Positions 40,101 through 47,943 of a stretch of 47,943 nucleotides of DNA are shown here, piece by piece. A program made the translations under genes and the position numbers. This stretch comes from a virus. The notes under the pieces were generated by a model. It worked only from the letters and a program-made list of their open reading frames with translations, searched no databases and was not told the origin of the DNA. The stretch is taken from IMG/VR virus record IMGVR_UViG_3300038701_002266, positions 1 through 47,943 of that record. The stretch is one strand, 5' to 3'. The first letter of the stretch is position 1; the number at the start of each line of letters is the position of its first letter.

Positions 40101-43100
40101 TGATCCGCAGATCGAGAGGCAGCTTGCGGGGGTTCGGGTTCTCGTCGTCCGCCCCAATCCAGCGCTCGTTGCCGAGCCACTCACGTACGCGGTTGGCTGG
40201 CTTGGCGTGGACCTTGGCGGCGATCTCTTCGCGCACCTGCGCCCGCTCTTCTCGGTACTCTTTCGTACGCTGCGCTCTGATTGGAGCCATGATGTCGCGC
40301 TGCATCTGTTGCCGCGCCTCATCCTGCGCCTCGCCGCCCAGCCGTACCAGTTTCTCATATTCAACTTGGTCGATACCCAGCGCCTCGGCGGAGGACGCAA
40401 GCATCGTGTCCATGCTGTTCGCTTCGGCGACTGCGGCGATCTCCTCGTCGGTCGCCAGCATCCGGTCGAACACGCCGCGCATCTCGTCGCTGACGTTCAC
40501 GTTCAGGTCACCTTTGACCCGGCGGTACACGCTCAGCAGCCAAGCACTGAACGCTTCGAAGGCGGATCGCAACGCATTTGACGGAGCTTTGCCTTCCATC
40601 AGGTAGGTCTCGTAGGCGCGCGCCCACTGCTCCTGCATCCCGGTGTTCACCTTTCGGTCCACCTCGGCGTCGCCTGTCGTTCCCTTCTCCAGAAACTCTC
40701 GCGCCTGCTCTACCGTGACGCCGCCATCTTCGGCGACGCCCTCGACGTTCTGGCCCCACCACTCCCGCACAGTGGCCAGATCAGTGTCTGCCCCGTTCGC
40801 CTCCATCTGCTGGAGTGTGTAAAGAAAGAAGTGCCCACTCTCGTGCAGGAACGTAGACAGGTCCGCCGTCTCGAACAGTGAGATTACCGGGCGCGCCGTC
40901 GGGTCTGCGGGAAGGATGATCGACCCGCGTGGCCCTGTCCGCTTTCGCTGGAAAAACTCTTCGCCGTACGATACAGCCAGTTCGCGATCCGCCCTGCTGC
41001 TTCTGTCTCCGTCATCTCTTTCGGTGAAGCCTTTTGCTTCGAGGAGTTTTCTTGCGCCGTCACTGTTTGTTCCTTCCTGTGTGTCAATACCTTGCGCGCC
41101 CCAGAGGCGCTTCTCAAAGAACCAAAGGACGGCTTGGACGTCCCCTACTTCCATCTCCATCATCTCTGCCAGATCACCTGTCATGCGACGGATCACCTCA
41201 CGGTCTTTGTTCGTAGGCCCAGACACGATCCCTTCGGAGCCGATGGGGCCGTCGAGCAAGCCGCCCGTCAGACGACGATACGTGCGAGTGTACCACAGGT
41301 CAATCGTCACGTCTTCTGCGGTAACAGGAAGACCGTGCAGCCCCATCGTGTAGCGGCCCAGCTTCTCGCCGAACGCCAACATGCCGGGCGTGTCCGCCCC
41401 CGCCAATGCCTTCTTCGTGACGAAGCGGCCTTTCTTGTGGTAGCCAAAGTCGCGCATCGCTTGGTCGATGTCGGCGCGGGGCTGCGGGTTTTTCAGCCAC
41501 TCCATCGCCGCTGTCAGTGACCCCTCGCGTTCCGCAAGTGATCGTACGAAGTCTAGCTGCGCTCGGTTGTTGTTGTCTCTGACGCCCCACTTGGTGCCGC
41601 CGCCTCGGTTCACTGGAACCTCGCCGTTCTCGAGGAACAACTCGAACGCCTCCGCCGACGTGGCAAACGCCTGCTGCGGCGTCATGCCGTTTGAGAAGAT
41701 ACCGGCGAAAGTGAGGAACAGGTCGCGGTGCGTCTGGTCTGTCGCCAGCGTAGGGTATACCTGCGACGCCATCCCCAGCGCCTCGCCCACGTCGCGGCTG
41801 TACCAGCCCACGCCGGAGTTCGGCTCGCTGATCTGCGCGTCGAACTCTTCAGTGATCGCGTCCAGCACGATCTGGTAGTCCTCCTCGCTGTTGTTTGGGT
41901 CGAGCTTCCGCCCGTACGCGGCGCGGTAGAAGTCGTCCATCTTCTCGGCGACTGCCTTGATAGTCGGGTTTTTGCCTGCGTCCACGGGATTGTCGAACAG
42001 CGGGGTCGCCGACTGGTTCAGAACGACTGCCCGCTCGTCCACCACTTCCGTCGGCGTCGCGTCCTCGAACAGGACAGCGGACATGCCTTGCGGTCCCGTA
42101 CGAACGTAGTATCCGCTGTATCCGTCGTCCTTGGCGCGCTGCTCCACCCAGCCCATCTGCGCCGGAATAGCCATGTTGTCTGGCACCTGACCCCAGTATC
42201 CTTCCGGGTCGTTGTCGAAGTCATACATCTTGTCGGCGTCCACCTCGACGGTGTGCTTGTACGGACCAAGACTTTCCTTGACGTACCCTCCGACGCCGCC
42301 GACGTTGATGCCGAAGTACAATTTCTTCGGTCCACCCCGACCACGTTCTGTGCCGCGTAGCGGACCAGTACCTGCCGTGGCAACTGTGAGCGTCTCACGC
42401 GGCGCGTTTGACCAGTGGGTGAGCGTGATTTTCCCGTCTGCCGTGGGGATGTCGCGCGGCTCGTTCGGCACGAACCCTTCAGTCTCCGCCCAGCCCGGCA
42501 TTGTGCCTGCCTTCTGGTCAGCAAAGACCGTGTCTTCGATCCCCGCCGTACGATTGTTCTCCCCCTCCGGGCCGTAGTTCAACCAGCTATTCTGGCCTCG
42601 TGTCTCTGCCGTCATCGCGTTCCGTGCGTTCGGGCGGAACATGCGAGCGTGTGCCTGCCATGCGTTCTCTTCTCCGCGCGCGCGGAAACCCGCTCCCTCC
42701 AGCCCGTGGCCGAACGCGTCGTGCACCGCACGGAACAGGTCGTTCGCCAGCACACGCCGCTTCTCCCCATCTGGCGATCCGTACGACCACTCCAGCCCGG
42801 TGTCCAACAGCAGCGGGTTGTCGCTCGTGTCGAGTTCTGTTGCCCCCGAACCGTACCCGCCCTCTGTCGGGAACACCGCCATCGTGCGGTTGCCGCGCAG
42901 ATCACGCATCGCGTTCCACGGGTTGCCTTTGTATGGGTCTGCCTCTGGAGACATGAACCAGAACTCGTATCCCGCCGCGACCAGCGCGTCGTATTGCGCG
43001 CGTGTCTGCTCGATAAGGTTCCTATACTGCGCCTGTACGACCGGGCTTTCCGGGTTGTGCTCCATGTTCTCGTACGCCTCGGCGATCCGCTCGGCGCGGT

Positions 43101-45585
43101 CTTCATCCACCTGCGCGAACTCAGACTGCCTGCCGTAGCTCTTCAAACCGTGTGCCGCCGCGTACGCTTCAGCCACCGCGTTCAGGTACGGGTCAGGTCC
43201 TGACGCCCCCTCTACGCTCGGCGCGCCGGGCAGCTTCTCCATCGTCTGCGCCAGTTCCGCCGCGCGAGCCTCGATAGCCGCCACGTCGTACGATACCTGC
43301 CTTGGCGCGGCTCGCTGAAACTGGTTGAGCACAAGAGACGATGCGAGTGGGCCATACGCCTCAACGACTGCCTGCTCGATGTCTGCGTCTGTCGCCTCCG
43401 CCAGATTGACGCCTGCGTCCAGCGCCGTCTGCCGTACAAACTGCACCATGTCGTCGTCGCTGTCCGGTTCATTCCGCACACGCTCCACGAACTCCGGCGT
43501 CGCCGCGATCTGTGGCGCGCTCTGCTCGACGCCCATCGCGCCGCGCACTTCTGGCGGCGCGTACTTCCGTACGAACTCTTCCGGCGTGACGTTCATCCGC
43601 TGCGCCTGCGTAGCCACGAACGCGCTGATCTGGAGCGCGTTGTTCTGCGCCACCTTTTCCGTCTGCCCCTGCGCGCGCAGATCACTCACAAGCTGCTGTC
43701 GCAGTTCCTCGGTCGCCCCCTCAAGTGCGCGTCGGCCACTGTCCAGATCGTCCACGGTCTGGCTCGCCGTCTCCAGCAGCGACGCCGCCTGCTTCTCAAA
43801 CTCGCGTGCCTCAGCCGCCGACATCTTCTCCGGCGTCGTCTTCAAGTGCTCGCGGATCAACTTGTCAAAGTCCGTCCCGGCGATCTCCGCCGCGTAGGTG
43901 CCTGTCGGGATTTCCACCGTCCCGCCCGTCTCCAGCGCTGCGGCGTACGCGTCGTAGTCCACGCCGGGGAGCGCTCGTACGAACTGCTCCGCCGTGACAT
44001 CGCCCGGCGTGCTCTGGAAAAGTTCGTCCAAGTCCTGCGCGTTGACATACACGTTCTCGACAGGGCCGTCTTTGGTCAGCGCCGCCACCGCTTCGCGGTA
44101 CTTCTTTGGTGCCTGCTTCTTCAGTTCGCTGCCGTCTGCGCTCTGCGCCAGCGCCTCGAAAAACTCGACGTCCTCGCGCGCCTCGCGCTTTGCCCGGTAC
44201 ACGCGGTTGCCTACCGCCGCCGCTTCAATCGGCGCGGTCACGAACTCCGCCAGACCTTCGACGATGATCTCCGCCATGTTCAACGGCTGATCCGATGCCA
44301 GTAGCGCCAGCGTCTCGCCGCCCGAACCCATCGCAGCTTGTACCAATGACTGCGCGATCAGGTCGCCCGCCGGGTTGCTGAGCAGTGTCCTACTGGCGAT
44401 CCCGCCCGACGCCGCGTCCATAATACCGATGACAGCGCCGTATGCGAACGCGCGGTCATTCAACTGCGTTCGGAACTCCGGGTCCGCGATCAGCGCCGCG
44501 CGTTGCGCTGGGTCCGTCAGATCATACCCTGCGTCGTCCACCAACTTCTGGAAAGTCAACGACTGGCCTACGCTGCCTGACGTCACACCCATAGCCGCCG
44601 CGCCCGCCGCCGGGTTGCGCGTAGCCACTGTCACGGCACCAGCCGCCGCGAGCGATGGCCCGCTTTCTACAACGACGTTCGCCAGCCATTCTGCGAAGGC
44701 CCCCGGCTCGCTGGCTATAAGCTGCCCAAGCGAGGCTACCTGCTCCGTCATGCTCTCCAGTTCGCTAATGCCTTCGAACTGTTCGTCGATCCGGCGTACG
44801 CGCACAGATCGCCCATACTGCGCGTTGATGCGCTGGGCGTTCTCGCCTTCGATCCGCAGTGCGTTGTCTAGTTCCGCTGTCAAGGTCTCCTCGAAACCGT
44901 TCAGCGTTTCCTCATCGAACGCCCCCGCTACTCGGGACGTGAGAAAGCGGACTGCCGCCTTGCCGTACGTCGTCGCCGTGTTCAGCCCCATGTTGGCCAG
45001 CCGGTCGCGCGGCTCGATGTTCTCGTCGATCTCTGTGGCGATCTCGCCGAACGTCTTGTCTTGGTTCTGCATCGCACGCTGCAGCGCACCGAGGTTCTTC
45101 TCCGCTGCCTTCGTCTGCATCCGGGCGAAGGTCCCTGTCGTCGCTCTGTCTCCGCCGCGACCGGCGGACCCGACCAGCCCCTCCAGCGCAGACAGGTTCT
45201 CGAGGTCGCGCTTCGCCAGCGCCGCGTTCACCGGGTCCGACACGATCCACCCAGACAGCCGAGACGACTGCAACAGCGTCTGGAAACGCGTCGTACGATC
45301 AATTTGCTGTGTCAGTTCCGACTGTACGTCTGTCAGCATCTCGGCGGGGATATTCAGCCCCTGCTGCCGCGCCTGATCTGACCGATCGATGCCTGCTGCG
45401 ACGTCGCCTTCAGTGGCTTGGTCGAGCGCAATGGCCGCGCGCTCCGCAGCGTTCTGCATCTGCTTGTCGCGCCACGCGTCGTAGTCAGCTTGAGGCGTCT
45501 GCTCAGGGGCGGCAGGTACCGGCTCCGGGACGTCCTCTACTGTCGTGCGGTTGCGCCATTCTTCGTAGCTCTTGCGTTCGTCCAA
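37108..45585 (-). CDS. Giant polyvalent internal virion protein (gp16-like position)
   Basis: 2825 residues from a TTG at 45585 with AGGA 7 bases ahead; no ATG is nearby. Segments seen: a helical N-terminus; a hydrophobic Gly/Ala-rich stretch at about 290-345 that could insert in a membrane; a conserved domain at about 890-1040 with ANDLFRAVHDAFGHGLEG and RGEENAWQAHARM; an ADP-ribosyltransferase-like (ART-PolyVal type) region near 1055-1160; a zincin-like motif HESGH at 1581-1585 with a downstream ARAYETYLMEGKAP; long charged helical and coiled-coil regions after about 1650; and a C-terminal region like other phage polyvalent proteins. It probably enters the cell with the DNA and both builds the channel and disarms host functions. 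Confidence 0.75.
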   Translation of the reverse strand: MDERKSYEEWRNRTTVEDVPEPVPAAPEQTPQADYDAWRDKQMQNAAERAAIALDQATEGDVAAGIDRSDQARQQGLNIPAEMLTDVQSELTQQIDRTTRFQTLLQSSRLSGWIVSDPVNAALAKRDLENLSALEGLVGSAGRGGDRATTGTFARMQTKAAEKNLGALQRAMQNQDKTFGEIATEIDENIEPRDRLANMGLNTATTYGKAAVRFLTSRVAGAFDEETLNGFEETLTAELDNALRIEGENAQRINAQYGRSVRVRRIDEQFEGISELESMTEQVASLGQLIASEPGAFAEWLANVVVESGPSLAAAGAVTVATRNPAAGAAAMGVTSGSVGQSLTFQKLVDDAGYDLTDPAQRAALIADPEFRTQLNDRAFAYGAVIGIMDAASGGIASRTLLSNPAGDLIAQSLVQAAMGSGGETLALLASDQPLNMAEIIVEGLAEFVTAPIEAAAVGNRVYRAKREAREDVEFFEALAQSADGSELKKQAPKKYREAVAALTKDGPVENVYVNAQDLDELFQSTPGDVTAEQFVRALPGVDYDAYAAALETGGTVEIPTGTYAAEIAGTDFDKLIREHLKTTPEKMSAAEAREFEKQAASLLETASQTVDDLDSGRRALEGATEELRQQLVSDLRAQGQTEKVAQNNALQISAFVATQAQRMNVTPEEFVRKYAPPEVRGAMGVEQSAPQIAATPEFVERVRNEPDSDDDMVQFVRQTALDAGVNLAEATDADIEQAVVEAYGPLASSLVLNQFQRAAPRQVSYDVAAIEARAAELAQTMEKLPGAPSVEGASGPDPYLNAVAEAYAAAHGLKSYGRQSEFAQVDEDRAERIAEAYENMEHNPESPVVQAQYRNLIEQTRAQYDALVAAGYEFWFMSPEADPYKGNPWNAMRDLRGNRTMAVFPTEGGYGSGATELDTSDNPLLLDTGLEWSYGSPDGEKRRVLANDLFRAVHDAFGHGLEGAGFRARGEENAWQAHARMFRPNARNAMTAETRGQNSWLNYGPEGENNRTAGIEDTVFADQKAGTMPGWAETEGFVPNEPRDIPTADGKITLTHWSNAPRETLTVATAGTGPLRGTERGRGGPKKLYFGINVGGVGGYVKESLGPYKHTVEVDADKMYDFDNDPEGYWGQVPDNMAIPAQMGWVEQRAKDDGYSGYYVRTGPQGMSAVLFEDATPTEVVDERAVVLNQSATPLFDNPVDAGKNPTIKAVAEKMDDFYRAAYGRKLDPNNSEEDYQIVLDAITEEFDAQISEPNSGVGWYSRDVGEALGMASQVYPTLATDQTHRDLFLTFAGIFSNGMTPQQAFATSAEAFELFLENGEVPVNRGGGTKWGVRDNNNRAQLDFVRSLAEREGSLTAAMEWLKNPQPRADIDQAMRDFGYHKKGRFVTKKALAGADTPGMLAFGEKLGRYTMGLHGLPVTAEDVTIDLWYTRTYRRLTGGLLDGPIGSEGIVSGPTNKDREVIRRMTGDLAEMMEMEVGDVQAVLWFFEKRLWGAQGIDTQEGTNSDGARKLLEAKGFTERDDGDRSSRADRELAVSYGEEFFQRKRTGPRGSIILPADPTARPVISLFETADLSTFLHESGHFFLYTLQQMEANGADTDLATVREWWGQNVEGVAEDGGVTVEQAREFLEKGTTGDAEVDRKVNTGMQEQWARAYETYLMEGKAPSNALRSAFEAFSAWLLSVYRRVKGDLNVNVSDEMRGVFDRMLATDEEIAAVAEANSMDTMLASSAEALGIDQVEYEKLVRLGGEAQDEARQQMQRDIMAPIRAQRTKEYREERAQVREEIAAKVHAKPANRVREWLGNERWIGADDENPNPRKLPLDLRISRQSVIDDYGQAVLDALPRGKRPLTTKETTLTADDVAGWFGYKSGSEMLQDVSTSPNAEKEIDNLTRVEMRKRYESDPLVDGTIEEKAVKALHGEKRGQLIAAELRALNKTAKKGKATTRAQARLIARRLIRTMPIRKAVRSGQYLAAERRAAERSQQLVAKGDLVAAYEAKREQLLNNALYMESKAADEMLAKAEKKAASLKKKSVRKNLAGEYLDAIDDILTSYDFRKSTTAKAEQRRAGLIAYMEMMKEQGRENELAIPEHVIDEAQRKPYKTLTTAELEGVYDSLRNIEHTARMKQKLRDAQNERDFTEVVEGIVDEMDANVKDASRNRVKTRGERVKDGVRETANLLLSADTILRKLGGFERGKAYDAIKENLDDAANWAQVEREKAFDKFEELYGVYTKKEQRQMGVKKRHDVLKGSFSKWDLISIALNMGNEDNLNRLMDKDSGRGFNASQVEYVKQQLTERDWQFVQNSWGYINSFWPLIEARERRITGVAPKKVQASEVETPYGTYPGGYYPIRYDGDMSGVVGDEQFEDILQNMRGGRFGKAQTKNGHLQERANGSGGRVLQLGIEVMHMHVGQVIHDLAFSEPVVNAWRVIQDPRVRGAFERKGLLQDHRALEVWLQDAAVGQISGGGVWGRLALRAKNGFTLSKLAFNASTVMLQFTGVAQSAVVVGHKNLALGYSDYLSNPIRTSREVVAMSPFMAERETTFNRDVNDILNDISVGPAASNYQRFQQGLARVGFFAMQKAQFYGVDVPTWYAGYRQGLQKFGNDEAKARKHADRMVARAQASGVITDRSAFERGSTSRDTRQNGFIRLFTALGSYMFAKGNIAYEVVGVARRDIDGANVRSLAAALKGASDLILLFTVEAVAYHMIKGTLPDSEEDPDDTWGKFLARETALSMMSTVPGIRDLGSSLSGFDAGAYGSVISTFTRPLLQMEQGEVDAALLKSVSNAAGVLTGLPSGQLNKTADAWYRLESGEDISPVEFLMGANR

Positions 45586-45596
45586 GGTATGTTCCT

Positions 45597-47943
45597 TCAG
45601 CGTTCGATCAGGTACCTCTGATACAGCAGCACCAGTTCTTCATCAGTGACCTCTGGGTTACGCTGTTTCTCGCTCTCAATCAACCAAGAAGGTACTTGTT
45701 CCAGATCGACGTTCGGCGGCAGGCCGACGTCGATCAGACGCTGCTGTTCGTACGTTTCCACGATCTCGTCGTTCGTGGGCAGTCGGCCTCCGTTCGTCGC
45801 GATCAGCCGTGCCGCGATCTTCGCGCGATCCGCCGTAGGTACATCGTCGTACGATAGCTCGATGTCGAACGACGCACCTGCCGGTCTGTTCGCCGCCTCG
45901 AAGAACTTCTTGTCCTGTACGTCGACACCGTCGAAACCCCCAGCCATGAAGCCAGCCCCAGCCGTGCTGAGCGTGATCGGCATGGAAAGGACCGCCGCCA
46001 TCTCACGCACCTCGGAGGTGTTCGGCTCGCGGCGTTCGCGGTCGAAGAAGTCTTTCGTCATTTGCGTCAACTGCTTTTGGAACTCAAGCCTCTGCTGACG
46101 CTTCTCCTGCGTCAGGTCCGCCGTTGACGTTTGATCCACCATCGCTTGATATACCGGCTCCGCCGCTTTGTATACTTTGTCAAAGTCAATGGAATTACGA
46201 TCTTTTTCCGTATCGACAAGCTCTCCTGCTACTGCTGCTTTGGCTGCTTCTTGCACGCCGATGAAGTGCCTGCGGTCGCTCTCCGACAGATTGCCGTAGT
46301 GCGCCGCGAGGTTCATCTCGGCGAACGTCTGTGAGTTGCTCGCCGCGCGGGTCAGCATCTCCCATGTGTCAGGGTCGGTTGTGATAGTGCTCTGCTGGTC
46401 GCTCTGCACCGCGCTTTCGAAGGAGGTCCAGCCCGACTGCCCCATGTCGGTGCGCAGGTGGTAGGGGATGTCTCCTGTTTGCGTGTAGTGCCGCCAGCCT
46501 TCCTCTTGCGCACGTGCACGCGCCGCGCTCGACGCGCTATTCTGCATCGAGTTGATAGACTGAATTTGCTGGAAGACTTTCTTCTGCAGCGCCGGGTCTT
46601 CGATCTCCAGCGCCCGCTGGAACGCCGCCTCCGTGTCAAAATATTTCCCGCCTTGGCGGATCGCAGGGCTGTCGCCCACCGCAGATGCGATGCTGTCGTA
46701 CACCTCCGCGACTGTCATGTGTTCGTACGCTGGGTTGGCTTGGATCAGTTTGGGGTCCAACGCCACCGTAGCCGGTAGCGACGGCGTGATCTCCGCCGCG
46801 TTCACAATCGCGCTCGCGCCGGTGATGCCCAGCCGCGAAGTGAGTTCGGTGTTCACTTTGGTCGCGTCCATGTTGTTTTGCTTCAGCGCGCTGGCTGCGC
46901 CGCGCCGCATAAGCTGCACCAGTTCGGGTCGCATATTGCGCCCCTGCACGCCCCACGTGTGCGCTTGACCTGCTCCCGGCATGACCAAGTCCATATGGAA
47001 GTGGTCGCCGCCCATGTACCCTTCGCCGAAACCGATGCCCAAAGCTCCCGCCTGCGCCGCCGCTCGGGCAAACTCTTTTGCATCTGGGTCAGTCGCGCGC
47101 ACCTTCGTGCCGTCGGCGCGGTAGACGGCGAAGTCCGCCGCCAGCCCCGTGCCATGCCGGTTCGATCCATGCTGTTCCTTATGGTCGATGACGCCGTCGC
47201 GGTTCTTATCGGTCTCCTGACCGGATGTAACGACCACGCGCGCGCCTGCGCCGAACGTCGCCTGCACCGCGTTCCCGACCACGTTCAGAACGTCGTCGCT
47301 GGGACGGTTCGGTCTGTTCGGCCCGAGGCTAAACTCAAACGAAACGCCGTTCGCCCGCCCCGATACGTTGCCGAGCGGCGTGCCGTCCGTGACAAACTCT
47401 TGCACGAACTTGCTGCTCTTTGCGTCCAGCACCATCTCTTTCAGACTGGTGTCCAGCGCATACTCGTCCGCCTCGTTCAACGCGTCGCGCGACTGCTCCA
47501 GCAGCGCCTCTGCCGCCAACGGGTCCTGCGCCGCCGCAGACACGATCCGGTTGCGGAGCGCTTTGGAGACCAGTGCCTCCGCTGCGTTCTGTCGCGTCGC
47601 TCCGTCCCAACCCTCGAGATCAGCCAGCCGCTCCTGCTGTTGCATCGCCAGCCCGAGGTTCTCGTCGAACAGATCGGGGTTGTCCCAGTTCGTTGCCGCC
47701 TCTTCGAGGTATCCGTCAATCGTGGCTTTGCGCTCGTTCGTGATATAGTTCCGCTTCTCATTGGAGCCGTGCGTCAGTAGTCGGCCATGCGCCTGATCCT
47801 GCAGGTTCGCCACGCGCTGGTTGTACACCTTCTTCGCGCGGGGGCTAAGACCTTCGCCGTGGCGCTGCTCCAGCGCGTCCAGACTGTCTTCAGCCTCGTC
47901 CTTGATGCCGATAGCGTTGCCGCCTGTTCGGTTCAGGAACCCC
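45597..47943 (-). CDS. Internal virion (ejection) protein with M15 peptidase domain, C-terminal part
   Basis: This is the larger part of the 865-residue protein whose first 126 codons lie at 1-381; a GTG at 47828 looks like a start but is internal. In full-length numbering a peptidase domain spans about 290-420: SNRHGTGLAADFAVY with H347 and D354 and GDHFHMDLV with H398/H400. This is the zinc site of M15 D-Ala-D-Ala/L-Ala-D-Glu peptidases. The rest is helical. In T7 the wall-opening enzyme of the ejectosome is a transglycosylase in gp16; here the role seems moved to a peptidase in the gp15-like protein. It ends 11 bases before the giant gene. Confidence 0.85.
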   Translation of the reverse strand, partial: GFLNRTGGNAIGIKDEAEDSLDALEQRHGEGLSPRAKKVYNQRVANLQDQAHGRLLTHGSNEKRNYITNERKATIDGYLEEAATNWDNPDLFDENLGLAMQQQERLADLEGWDGATRQNAAEALVSKALRNRIVSAAAQDPLAAEALLEQSRDALNEADEYALDTSLKEMVLDAKSSKFVQEFVTDGTPLGNVSGRANGVSFEFSLGPNRPNRPSDDVLNVVGNAVQATFGAGARVVVTSGQETDKNRDGVIDHKEQHGSNRHGTGLAADFAVYRADGTKVRATDPDAKEFARAAAQAGALGIGFGEGYMGGDHFHMDLVMPGAGQAHTWGVQGRNMRPELVQLMRRGAASALKQNNMDATKVNTELTSRLGITGASAIVNAAEITPSLPATVALDPKLIQANPAYEHMTVAEVYDSIASAVGDSPAIRQGGKYFDTEAAFQRALEIEDPALQKKVFQQIQSINSMQNSASSAARARAQEEGWRHYTQTGDIPYHLRTDMGQSGWTSFESAVQSDQQSTITTDPDTWEMLTRAASNSQTFAEMNLAAHYGNLSESDRRHFIGVQEAAKAAVAGELVDTEKDRNSIDFDKVYKAAEPVYQAMVDQTSTADLTQEKRQQRLEFQKQLTQMTKDFFDRERREPNTSEVREMAAVLSMPITLSTAGAGFMAGGFDGVDVQDKKFFEAANRPAGASFDIELSYDDVPTADRAKIAARLIATNGGRLPTNDEIVETYEQQRLIDVGLPPNVDLEQVPSWLIESEKQRNPEVTDEELVLLYQRYLIER
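47817..47942. repeat. Terminal overlap, copy 2 (identical to 4-129)
   Basis: Exact copy of bases 4-129. See the first copy. Removing one copy joins the two parts of the ejection-protein gene in frame. Confidence 0.92.

Overview
The window is an essentially complete double-stranded DNA phage genome of about 47.8 kb, cut at an arbitrary point. Bases 4-129 are repeated exactly at 47817-47942 and one open reading frame runs across the join, so the molecule is circular or was circularised by assembly. The virion genes combine a T7-type podovirus tail and ejection set with the capsid module described for Bordetella phage BPP-1 (Bbp16-type cement protein, Bbp17-type major capsid protein, Bbp19-type protein, head-to-tail connector). 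I see no integrase, excisionase, classical repressor, reverse transcriptase or phage RNA polymerase, so the phage looks virulent and dependent on host RNA polymerase. The sequence is GC-rich (about 60%) and almost devoid of GANTC. That points to an alphaproteobacterial host carrying the CcrM methyltransferase, although the host is not named in the sequence.

Late arm, minus strand, about 30 kb read as one unit: small terminase (15007) to large terminase, a tailspike-like protein inserted between terminase and portal, portal, Bbp19-like protein, scaffold, major capsid protein, cement protein, a collagen-like coiled-coil protein, tail tubular proteins A and B, gp13-like and gp14-like proteins. 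It then crosses the contig join to a peptidase-bearing ejection protein, a 2825-residue polyvalent ejection protein, a gp17-type tail fibre, and a lysis cassette of holin candidates, M15 endolysin, Rz and embedded Rz1. It ends at a terminator near 32950.

Control region 15008-15849: about 840 bp, AT-rich and without convincing genes. It holds eight copies of TGGGACA, four 11-bp direct repeats built on GTACCAG, a 19-bp palindrome, and a 14-bp inverted repeat flanking about 490 bp. It separates the rightward early arm from the leftward late arm and is the best candidate for origin plus early/late switch.

Early arm, plus strand 15850-22486: about 16 small, tightly overlapping genes, mostly unrecognised. 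They include a SprT-like metalloprotease, a proline-glycine lipoprotein and, last, an Acb2/Vs.4-like anti-CBASS protein. The arm ends at a strong terminator (22541-22569).

Replication block: a minus-strand operon 27165-22568 (VRR-NUC nuclease, SNF2-like helicase, a small protein, a short leader peptide, primase-polymerase/SF3 helicase) and a divergent plus-strand operon 27238-32955 (ribbon-helix-helix regulator candidate, DUF2800 PD-(D/E)XK protein, DUF2815 ssDNA-binding protein, a family A DNA polymerase split into two genes by a small membrane-protein gene, a dATP/dGTP diphosphohydrolase-like protein and a HAD phosphatase).

The points most worth following up are the split polymerase, the CTGGTACCAG/GTACCAG operators shared by the control region and the regulator's own promoter, the TGGGACA array, the very strong enrichment of the palindrome TCGTACGA, and the near absence of GANTC.
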